Below are positions 5,732-11,660 of a stretch of DNA of 11,660 bases, piece after piece. The DNA is taken from positions 1 through 11,660 of the forward strand of contig JABDDW010000039.1 in NCBI GenBank assembly GCA_013287405.1, written 5' to 3'. How positions within the stretch are numbered: the first letter of the stretch is position 1; the number at the start of each line of letters is the position of its first letter. The notes under the pieces are model-generated. The model was given only the letters and a program-made list of their open reading frames with translations, searched no databases and had not been told where the DNA came from. This DNA comes from Deltaproteobacteria bacterium. GTDB taxonomy: Bacteria > Bdellovibrionota > Bdellovibrionia > JABDDW01. A program made the position numbers and the translations under genes.

Positions 5732-8059
5732 TTAAAGGTGAGCTGGACAATGTGCCGTGGGCTCAGAACCCTTGCGAAAAACGAGAGTCACTTTATTTGG
5801 ACAAGACGGATTTGCGATCATCTTTGTGTCGCTGTCTATGGTTACTTGTATCGCTCCTTCAGGAATTTGAAAGTCTAAAGGGGGGAATGTCGACGCGTAG
5901 GTCTTCATGTAATCTAACCACAAGGGAAGGGCGCCCAGGGCTCCGGTGAGTCCCGTGGTTTGAGGTTGGTCAAAACCCACCCAAGCAACTGCAACCTGAA
6001 GAGGGGTAAACCCCGCAAACCAAGCGTCTTTTAAATCAGAAGTTGTTCCCGTTTTTCCTGCAGCAGGAAAAGTAAATCCTTTCTTGCGAACTTCTCTGCC
6101 TGTCCCCTCGTTAACGACGGCTTGCATTAAAGCAATGGTTTCGGCGGTCGAGACGGCGTCCACTCCTTGCACCTCTGAAGGGTGATATTCATAAAGTATG
6201 TTTTGTCCTGAAGTCGTGACTCTGTAGATAAAAGTCAGAGGCTTTAAGAGCCCTCGGTTGGCAATAGCGGTGTAAGATTGCAGAACTTCTAAAGGAGTGA
6301 GATCAGCAACTCCCAAGGCTAGACTCGGAAATGGAACAAGATGACTTTCAATTCCTAGGGCTTTGGCCGTTTCAATGACTTTGGGTATTCCCACTTGCAA
6401 TTCGACTTTGTCTGTAGCGGCATTCAGACTTTCTTCAAACGCATGATAGAGCGGAACAATCCCTTCGTATCGGGGTTCGTAATTCTTGGGAGTCCAGCTC
6501 TGCTTGTCGTAGCTTATGGTGAATTGCTCATCGAGAATTTCCGTCAAGGGGGTGTAAGGCAGCCCTTTTTCGTCGACGCTCGTAAAGGCAGACAAATAAA
6601 CAAAGGGTTTGAAAACACTGCCGACTTGTCTTCGGCTCTGGACCGCTCGGTTAAGTTGGCTGTCACCGTAAGATCTGCCCCCTACGACGGCCTGAACAAA
6701 TCCGTTAGTCGGATCGGCAGCGATGAGGACTCCTTCAAGTTTTTGATTGAATTTTTTTTCTAACTTTAAAAGCCGGGGATATTTTGTTTCTACGAAATTT
6801 ATTCCCGTGGTTACAGCTTCGGTAGCGGCCTTTTGAGCTCGAATATTGAGAGTGGTGAAGACTTGCAGTCCTTCTTGATCAGGCAAGTTCAGATTTTGTA
6901 GCTGCAGTTTAACGGAATCTATAAAAAATGGGGCTAGATCTTTGAGCAATTGAGGGTGCGGTTGAGAAAGAGGTTCTTGAAGGGCATTTAAATATTCTTG
7001 CTGATTGATGAGATTAAGATCAACCATGCGCTTAAGGACGCTATTTCGTCTGGCCAGGGTCCGGTCGGGGTGAGTTGACGGATTATAAATATTAGGCCCA
7101 CGGATCATTCCACCGAGCAAAGCGCATTCGGCTAAGGTAAGATCCCCTGGGTGTTTATTAAAAAAGTGTTTAGAAGCCACTCCTATTCCGTGGATCTCGA
7201 AAGGACCCGCTTGGCCGAGGTATACTTCGTTAATATAGGTTTCTAAAATATCGTCTTTGCTAAATTTAGATTCTAGAATTAAAGCCATTAAAATCTCGGT
7301 GATCTTGCGTTTGAAAGTCCTTCGGCTATCCAAAAAATAATTTTTTATGAGTTGTTGAGTGATCGTGCTTCCGCCCTCAGCAACATGACCTTTAACTATG
7401 TTTCTGATGGCGGCCCTTATCATTCCCGTCCAACTTACCCCGTGGTGATTGAGGAACTGGCTATCTTCAATGGCAAGGATAGCGTTTAAAAGATAAGGAG
7501 GAACGTCACTCAGAGTTACAATGTGTCGCAGGACAGGTTGCCCTCCGTAAAATTGCGCAAAGAGCTCGGGTTCAAGCTCTGCTACAGATACTGCTTTTAG
7601 AGGCTCGCCTTCGAAAACGTCTTCAATAAAATCATCGGGGGTCACAGCCACCAAAATTAGGGGCGGTTCGGTGGAATTGGATAATCTATCAACCCGTGGA
7701 TGGGGCTTTAGAATCCAGCATTGTGTGGCCGTTTTAAGTTCGCCGGAGACTTTAGTTTGGCACTGATCAAAGTTCAATTTCTGGTACTCGCCAGCTTTGA
7801 GAGGACGGTCCGTGAGTACGACATTATACTCAAGTCGTTCGAGGGTGCTCCCAAGAGTTTCGGCGGCGTGGTTTTGGCCTTTTAAAAATCGTTCAGGGCT
7901 TGAGTAAAGTTCGGTGGGGGCGGCCCATCTCTTTCCGGTAAGTCGTTCTTGGATCGTCTGTTCAAGGCGGATACTCCAAAAGTAAATTCCAGAAAAAATC
8001 ATTAAGCCTGAAGCGAAAATGCAGAGAACGCCGATGGTGATGAGCTTTTTCTTTGGCAT
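5732..8059 (-). CDS. mrcB: Bifunctional peptidoglycan synthase, class A penicillin-binding protein 1b type
   Basis: The enzyme polymerises lipid II into glycan chains and cross-links the peptides at the outer face of the inner membrane. A short basic N-terminus and one membrane helix (about 6-29) are followed by a PBP1b-style regulatory (UB2H-like) region starting near KRWAAPTELY (43-52). The glycosyltransferase 51 domain (about 180-360) has catalytic Glu198 in AIEDSQFLNHHG, GGSTITQQLIKN (229-240) and the second acidic motif around ESKFSKDDILETYINEVYLG (263-282). The transpeptidase domain (about 440-720) has SVFK with nucleophile Ser481 and Lys484, SLN at 544-546 and KTGTT at 669-673. All active-site motifs are intact, and 775 residues is normal for the family. 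A short C-terminal tail contains two Cys (753, 771), perhaps a disulfide. The ATG start has no strong ribosome-binding site. The gene diverges from the DUF507 pair across 42 bp and is followed by the secreted unknown gene. The symbol mrcB is given by architecture only. Confidence 0.95.
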   Translation of the reverse strand: MPKKKLITIGVLCIFASGLMIFSGIYFWSIRLEQTIQERLTGKRWAAPTELYSSPERFLKGQNHAAETLGSTLERLEYNVVLTDRPLKAGEYQKLNFDQCQTKVSGELKTATQCWILKPHPRVDRLSNSTEPPLILVAVTPDDFIEDVFEGEPLKAVSVAELEPELFAQFYGGQPVLRHIVTLSDVPPYLLNAILAIEDSQFLNHHGVSWTGMIRAAIRNIVKGHVAEGGSTITQQLIKNYFLDSRRTFKRKITEILMALILESKFSKDDILETYINEVYLGQAGPFEIHGIGVASKHFFNKHPGDLTLAECALLGGMIRGPNIYNPSTHPDRTLARRNSVLKRMVDLNLINQQEYLNALQEPLSQPHPQLLKDLAPFFIDSVKLQLQNLNLPDQEGLQVFTTLNIRAQKAATEAVTTGINFVETKYPRLLKLEKKFNQKLEGVLIAADPTNGFVQAVVGGRSYGDSQLNRAVQSRRQVGSVFKPFVYLSAFTSVDEKGLPYTPLTEILDEQFTISYDKQSWTPKNYEPRYEGIVPLYHAFEESLNAATDKVELQVGIPKVIETAKALGIESHLVPFPSLALGVADLTPLEVLQSYTAIANRGLLKPLTFIYRVTTSGQNILYEYHPSEVQGVDAVSTAETIALMQAVVNEGTGREVRKKGFTFPAAGKTGTTSDLKDAWFAGFTPLQVAVAWVGFDQPQTTGLTGALGALPLWLDYMKTYASTFPPLDFQIPEGAIQVTIDSDTKMIANPSCPNKVTLVFRKGSEPTAHCPAHL

Positions 8060-8064
8060 ACGGC

Positions 8065-8096
8065 TTGACTTTGAAAAGAAGTAGGCATTTAGTCAA
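8065..8096. promoter_or_regulatory. Compact divergent promoter region with TTGACT/AGTCAA inverted repeat
   Basis: TTGACT at 8065-8070, a 17-nt spacer and TTTAGT at 8088-8093 form a credible sigma70-type promoter for the DUF507 genes. AGTCAA at 8091-8096 is the inverted copy of the first box and would be a -35 for the PBP1b gene, although its -10 partner is poor. The whole gap between the two start codons is only 42 bp, so the two promoters must overlap and probably interfere. Confidence 0.45.
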
Positions 8097-8101
8097 CCCT
8101 T

Positions 8102-8380
8102 ATGAAGCTTCAACCCACACAAATTGAACGATTAGTTCAAAATGTATTGGATCGACTAAAAGAAAAACAGCTCATCCAGTTTAAGACCTCTGAAAAAGAA
8201 GTTTTTGCCCGAGCCGTGGCTTTGGTTACCGCTGATTTCAAAAGGGAAGATGATCTTGTTCATGAGGTTCATAAAATGATGGACGATCTGGAAAAGCAAA
8301 ACCCTGGCGGGTTTGACCGCCGAAAGATGTTTCCGCTACTCAAAACTAGGTTGGCTAAGCAAAAAGGAATCGTACTTTGA
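8102..8380 (+). CDS. DUF507 family protein, first of a tandem pair
   Basis: This is a small (92 residues), charged, helical cytoplasmic protein. The N-terminus MKLQPTQIERLVQNVLDRL and the segment LVHEVHKMMDDL fit the DUF507 family (PF04368), whose function is not established. It is more divergent than its neighbour, so the family call rests partly on the tandem context. Its ATG has no Shine-Dalgarno sequence. The predicted -10 box ends only 8 nt before the ATG, which suggests a leaderless transcript. Its stop codon overlaps the start of the next gene (TTGA), so the two proteins are likely translationally coupled and may form a heteromer (inference). Confidence 0.85.
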   Translation: MKLQPTQIERLVQNVLDRLKEKQLIQFKTSEKEVFARAVALVTADFKREDDLVHEVHKMMDDLEKQNPGGFDRRKMFPLLKTRLAKQKGIVL

Positions 8381-8649
8381 TACTGAGTGAAGATCGGCAA
8401 ACACACTTGGCCCATGTTATTGTCGACGGCATTTGGAAAGATGATATCGTTGAATACACCAACGAAGACGAAGTTATAAGAGAAGCGAAGCGAGTGTTGG
8501 TTGAATACGTCAAACACGAAACAGATGTGGATGAAACCGTTCGAAACAGAATTCTGAGTCAGAAAAAAGGTGTCCTAGAAGGTTCAAGGGAGTTCGATAT
8601 TCTCTACAAGAAATACTACGAAGAAGAGCAATCAAAACGAAAGCGGTAG
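8377..8649 (+). CDS. DUF507 family protein, second of a tandem pair
   Basis: This 90-residue protein is a clear DUF507 member. It starts LSEDRQTHLAHVIVDGIW, has VDETVRNRI followed by KKGVLEGSREFDILYKKYY, and ends in a basic tail. The family is common in Aquificae, Nitrospirae and deltaproteobacterial relatives, often as tandem copies, and has no proven biochemical role. The start is TTG at 8377-8379, overlapping the previous stop by TTGA, with AAGGAA about 7 nt upstream. No cysteine or obvious catalytic residue is present, which argues for a structural or binding role. Confidence 0.92.
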   Translation: MILSEDRQTHLAHVIVDGIWKDDIVEYTNEDEVIREAKRVLVEYVKHETDVDETVRNRILSQKKGVLEGSREFDILYKKYYEEEQSKRKR

Positions 8650-8657
8650 GGGTCACC

Positions 8658-8682
8658 TTACCATAGATGTATTGTATGGTAA
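8658..8682. repeat. Perfect 8-bp inverted repeat after the DUF507 genes
   Basis: TTACCATA (8658-8665) and TATGGTAA (8675-8682) are exact reverse complements around a 9-nt loop. The repeat starts 9 nt after the last DUF507 stop. No T run follows, so it is not a standard intrinsic terminator. It may be an operator for the downstream barrel gene, a 3'-end stabilising hairpin, or a Rho-assisted end. Confidence 0.45.
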
Positions 8683-8763
8683 CGTAACTTATGGGAATGA
8701 CTTTGTTTTTATGACTTTTATAGTTCTAAGTGCTTGCAATAACACACTTTTTTGAAAATTACT

Positions 8764-8792
8764 TTGACTTTTAACCATTAGGGAAATACTTG
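8764..8792 (+). promoter_or_regulatory. Possible promoter upstream of the outer-membrane protein gene
   Basis: TTGACT at 8764-8769 is a good -35 box, but 17 nt further the sequence (TACTTG) overlaps the GTG start and is a poor -10. TTGAAA at 8752-8757 with CATTAG near 8776 is an alternative. The 142-bp A/T-rich gap surely holds the promoter, but its exact place is uncertain. Confidence 0.2.
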
Positions 8793-10288
8793 TGAATCAC
8801 ATGGGCAGAAATCTTATAACCACCTTAATCTTCATATTTGGCGCCCCTCTCGCTCATTCAGCGGACATTGAATGGTCCGGAAAATACCGGTTTGAAGGGG
8901 TTTTTATCAAAAACTACACCTTAGATAAGAGTGCAGGGGTAGAAGATAGCTATATCTTGAACCACTTGATATTGGAGCCGAAAATTATCGCCACCGATGG
9001 CATCAATATTAAATCCCGATTTGATATATTTAATAATGGTTTAAACAATAGTCAGCATGGTCAGGTTTTTGGAGATTATACTCAACCCACAAGTTCTACG
9101 TCCCCAGGACAAGGTCCTGCGGTCTTGAGCAAATCCGAGTCGTCGGAGACCATTGCGGTCACCGAGCTTTACGTCAATTTTATTCACGAATTTGGCGCCT
9201 TGGTCGTAGGACGTGTGCCTTTTCAATTCGGCCTAGGAATGCTCTACAATTCAGGGAACGGAAACTTTGACCACGCTCTCTCAACGAAAGATATGGTGGG
9301 TTACAAACTTGTCCTGGGCAATATCACGATTATGCCTGGTTACGGAAAAGTTCGAGAAGGCAATCTTCTCAATGAGGATGACATTAACGATTATCTTGTT
9401 ATGGCAGAATATACGAATCCAGAGACCGATCTCTCCATGGGTTTTTTATTCGACCAACGTGTGGCTCCTTATGATTCTTCCGGTCAGGGAAATGATTTTC
9501 CTACAAATTACTTTTCAAACTCTAATACAACGTTTGGTAACGCCATCGTCAACTCCGGGTATAGTGCCTACAACATGAATTTTTACGTCAAAAAGAAGTG
9601 GGACAATTTTAATGTTGGTGTTGAACTGGGATTTCTTAACGGTAACTCCGGTATGAAAGTGAGTGAACCTGCCACGGGAAATTTGGACAGCGTTCTTCTT
9701 TCGGGTTTCGGGGGAGCTCTCGAACTTGGGTATCGCACTGGAAATATCAAACTTAATGTACGAACGGGGATGGCCAGTGGAGATGATCCAGATACGGCGA
9801 CGATGGAGGGTTATGCCTTCAGTCCCAACTACCACGTCGCTATGCTTCTTTTTGCATACCCCATGGGCAACATTGACGTCTTGAGAAGTGGGGTCTGGGG
9901 AACTCACCCTGCTAATTATGCTAACGGAAATCAGGCTATCTCAAATCTGGGCGGTTTAGATACGGAGACCATTTCTAACGCTATCTATTTTTCACCTAAT
10001 CTTACCTGGTCTCTGGGTGAACATTTCGACCTTCTTGGAACATTTTGTTATGCTAACCTTGTGAAACCGTCAGTTTCGACGACGTCGCCTCCGGCTGGAC
10101 TCGCGGGATATGGATCGACGTCACTTGGTTTTGAGTCTGACTTCGGCTTTAGTTATCATCCGACGGATAAAATTACGTGGGAGACGACGTTGGGTCTTCT
10201 CTTCCCGGGCTCAGCTTGGGCAGGAGACGGCGCATACGCTACAAATCTTGCGTACGGTGCGACTACGAAAGCCGCCATAGGTTTCTGA
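8792..10288 (+). CDS. Outer-membrane beta-barrel protein, porin-like
   Basis: This 498-residue protein probably forms an outer-membrane channel. A signal peptide (GRNLITTLIFIFGAPLAHSA) is followed by DIEWSGKYRFEGVF, a typical first barrel strand. Many alternating-polarity strands follow, ending in turns rich in Asn, Gly and Asp. The last residues, KAAIGF, end in the C-terminal Phe recognised by the BAM complex. Segments such as VVGRVPFQFGLGMLY and ASGDDPDTATMEGYAFSPNYH recall alginate-export-like porins of deltaproteobacteria, but the substrate and exact family cannot be fixed here. The start is GTG 8792-8794 with AGGGA about 7 nt upstream; the ATG at 8801 would also give a complete signal peptide but lacks a well-spaced ribosome-binding site. 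The gene stands alone and is followed by a strong terminator. Confidence 0.85.
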   Translation: MNHMGRNLITTLIFIFGAPLAHSADIEWSGKYRFEGVFIKNYTLDKSAGVEDSYILNHLILEPKIIATDGINIKSRFDIFNNGLNNSQHGQVFGDYTQPTSSTSPGQGPAVLSKSESSETIAVTELYVNFIHEFGALVVGRVPFQFGLGMLYNSGNGNFDHALSTKDMVGYKLVLGNITIMPGYGKVREGNLLNEDDINDYLVMAEYTNPETDLSMGFLFDQRVAPYDSSGQGNDFPTNYFSNSNTTFGNAIVNSGYSAYNMNFYVKKKWDNFNVGVELGFLNGNSGMKVSEPATGNLDSVLLSGFGGALELGYRTGNIKLNVRTGMASGDDPDTATMEGYAFSPNYHVAMLLFAYPMGNIDVLRSGVWGTHPANYANGNQAISNLGGLDTETISNAIYFSPNLTWSLGEHFDLLGTFCYANLVKPSVSTTSPPAGLAGYGSTSLGFESDFGFSYHPTDKITWETTLGLLFPGSAWAGDGAYATNLAYGATTKAAIGF

Positions 10289-10387
10289 TCACGATTTAAA
10301 GTACTTCTAGAGAGTGCAGCTTGAATTGCAACTTTGAGTCTTCTAAAGGGTTAACATCGAGACGATCAGAAATGGCGGCGAGCAGGG

Positions 10388-10418
10388 CCCCTGGGGAAAC
10401 CCAGGGGTTTTATTTTAT
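10388..10418 (+). terminator. Strong intrinsic terminator of the barrel gene
   Basis: CCCCTGGG (10388-10395), a GAAA tetraloop and CCCAGGGG (10400-10407) are followed by TTTTATTTTAT. This is a textbook plus-strand terminator, 100 nt after the barrel stop codon. On the minus strand the hairpin is preceded by A residues and followed by GC-rich sequence, so it should work poorly there. The TAA stop of the converging gene lies within the T tract. Confidence 0.92.
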
Positions 10419-11623
10419 GTTCCCGTCGCTCGTCCTGCGGCAAATCCATTTCCCCGGGAAGTGTTAGCCATAGGATTGTTGGTGAAGCTATTATTTGAGA
10501 AGCCACTATTAGTCGGGTTTAAGACCGAGTTATTTTGAAGTACCGCTGAAGTTACGGAGTTAAAATTTGTTCCTGAGTTTGCAGCCACAGAACCACTTCC
10601 AAGAAGTCTAAATGAAGGGATACCGTCGAGTCCCGTGCAATTCCCGGCGATGAAACATTGGGCGGTTGTGGGCTCTTTTTCAAAAATTTGAGGGTAGAGA
10701 GCGCCCATTGAAGTTGTAGCGCGCTCTGCAATTTTATTGGCTATCTTATAGTTCTGAGCCCAATTATCCACTGAGGAAGGCGAGGCCGGGTCTCCAGTTG
10801 CGGCAGCGGCTTGGGCTGCAGCCTGGGAGTAAATTCCACCGGTGCCCGATTTGTTGTTTTTAGGTAGTTTCGAAGCAAGGTCGGTTATGGTTTTACCCAA
10901 ATCTCCGTTTTGAAAAACCGTGTTAAGAAACGAAGCTTGGGTTTGATAGTTCTTGTCGGTGCTTGAAAGATAGTCACCCACTATAGATGAATGATACATT
11001 AAGCTTTGTTGTGTAGAGCGAATTTTTCCAAGGAGGTCATAAGCGCCCGCAAAGTTTTTCTGGCTCAAGGCGACCTGCATGGCTTGGATTTGCACCAGGA
11101 TATTATTATTGTCTGCCTGTGCAAGCTTATAGGCCCAGTCTTGAACTATTCCTCTTAAAGTATCGTTGGTGGCTATGTTATCGAGGTGAAATTGATGGAG
11201 ACTCTGGAGTTCCTCAGCTTCTTTAGGAGTAAGGTTACCTTTACTTGAGAGAGTTGCAATTCGATCTTCAACTTTGGTTACAAGGTATTTTAAAGCTTTG
11301 ACCTTTTCAGGGTCGTCAGAGTCATTGAATGCTTCTATATTATCTTCGCGGCATTGGGTAACAAGATCGACCTGAAGGCCTGAGTCTTCCATATTATCTT
11401 CTTCTATTGATTCTCTTGAAGGCTTTTTTTCCTCAGCAGGTTTAAGTGGAATGATATGGTCGATTTTACTATCTGAGGTGGCTTGACAAGTGTTTTGTAG
11501 AAACGTCAAGTGTTCATAAGCTTTCTTATCTGCAGCAATCTTTTTGGCGGCTTCTTCATTTTCCTTAAATGCCTCATCTAACAATGCTTTGAATTTTTCT
11601 TTGTCGGTTATCTTTAAGTCTCC
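10415..11623 (-). CDS. Large low-complexity protein of unknown function, 5' end cut by an inverted repeat junction
   Basis: At least 402 residues of open frame run from GDLKITDKEKFKALLDEAF to a stop inside the terminator T tract. The N-terminal half is charged and helical with possible coiled coil. The middle has AAAQAAAATGDPASP, and the last 75 residues are rich in Asn, Ser, Thr and Gly (NNSFTNNPMANTSRGNG), as in surface or secreted proteins of predatory and related bacteria. Two Cys (C-F-I-A-G-N-C) near residue 320 could form a disulfide. No domain is recognised. The frame is open up to the junction at 11623/11624, and a TGA follows 9-11 nt into the inverted copy. The TTG at 11582-11584 is an unlikely start because coding character continues beyond it, so the true N-terminus is missing from this window. 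Export is plausible but unproven without the signal region. Confidence 0.7.
   Translation of the reverse strand, partial: GDLKITDKEKFKALLDEAFKENEEAAKKIAADKKAYEHLTFLQNTCQATSDSKIDHIIPLKPAEEKKPSRESIEEDNMEDSGLQVDLVTQCREDNIEAFNDSDDPEKVKALKYLVTKVEDRIATLSSKGNLTPKEAEELQSLHQFHLDNIATNDTLRGIVQDWAYKLAQADNNNILVQIQAMQVALSQKNFAGAYDLLGKIRSTQQSLMYHSSIVGDYLSSTDKNYQTQASFLNTVFQNGDLGKTITDLASKLPKNNKSGTGGIYSQAAAQAAAATGDPASPSSVDNWAQNYKIANKIAERATTSMGALYPQIFEKEPTTAQCFIAGNCTGLDGIPSFRLLGSGSVAANSGTNFNSVTSAVLQNNSVLNPTNSGFSNNSFTNNPMANTSRGNGFAAGRATGT
11117..11153. repeat. Inner arm of a 37-bp exact inverted repeat
   Basis: This segment lies inside the low-complexity gene, where the coding strand reads IVQDWAYKLAQ. Its exact reverse complement forms the right end of the window (11624-11660). 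Confidence 0.9.
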
Positions 11624-11660
11624 AGGAATAGTTCAAGACTGGGCCTATAAGCTTGCACAG
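11624..11660. repeat. Outer arm of the inverted repeat, at the window edge
   Basis: All 37 bases match the reverse complement of 11117-11153, and the match may continue beyond the window. The first bases left of the junction (11621-11623) do not match, so the boundary is sharp. The plus strand here reads VQDWAYKLAQ, the same peptide encoded on the minus strand 500 bp to the left. Confidence 0.9.

Noticed and set aside
10289..10387. Search for a small gene or RNA between the barrel stop and its terminator
   Set aside because: No frame with a start and ribosome-binding site, and no notable pairing, was seen. It appears to be an ordinary 3' untranslated region.

Overview
The window reads as chromosomal DNA of a moderate-GC, Gram-negative bacterium, most likely from the Bdellovibrionota or a related former-deltaproteobacterial group. 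Pointers are a tandem pair of DUF507 genes, a CHASE2 histidine kinase overlapping a sigma54-type response regulator, a class A penicillin-binding protein, an outer-membrane beta-barrel, a decayed NHL-repeat lipoprotein gene of the 'NNRVLIW' type, and several secreted proteins with no recognisable family. This assignment comes from gene content only. No tRNA, rRNA, CRISPR array, transposase or phage gene was found.

Layout. Positions 24-3941 (minus strand) hold a likely operon, read right to left: a membrane sensor kinase (2100-3941), an NtrC-class response regulator overlapping it by ATGA (664-2103), and a small proline-rich protein (24-584). Positions 3942-4565 carry no intact protein gene. 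They hold a 15-bp perfect inverted repeat in the kinase leader, a strongly folded and probably terminated non-coding RNA on the plus strand (about 4109-4304), and the remains of an NHL-repeat lipoprotein gene (4347-4563, plus). Positions 4566-8059 (minus) hold a bifunctional peptidoglycan synthase (PBP1b type, 5732-8059) followed after 34 nt by a secreted protein of unknown function, whose reading frame is broken at a run of ten A residues (4566-5697).

A 42-bp divergent promoter region with an inverted TTGACT/AGTCAA repeat separates the synthase from two overlapping DUF507 genes (8102-8649, plus). An outer-membrane beta-barrel gene follows (8792-10288, plus), closed by a textbook intrinsic terminator (10388-10418). 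Converging on it is the 3' part of a large low-complexity protein (10415-11623, minus).

The right end is abnormal. The last 37 bases (11624-11660) are an exact reverse complement of 11117-11153, inside that last gene. The junction is sharp and cuts off the 5' end of the gene. This is either a chimeric contig end or a real inverted duplication, and nothing beyond 11623 should be read as native upstream sequence until checked.

The theme is the cell envelope: a sensor with an extracytoplasmic domain, a wall synthase, an outer-membrane barrel and secreted proteins. The best candidates for something undescribed are the folded RNA at 4109-4304 and the frame break in the gene behind the PBP1b synthase.
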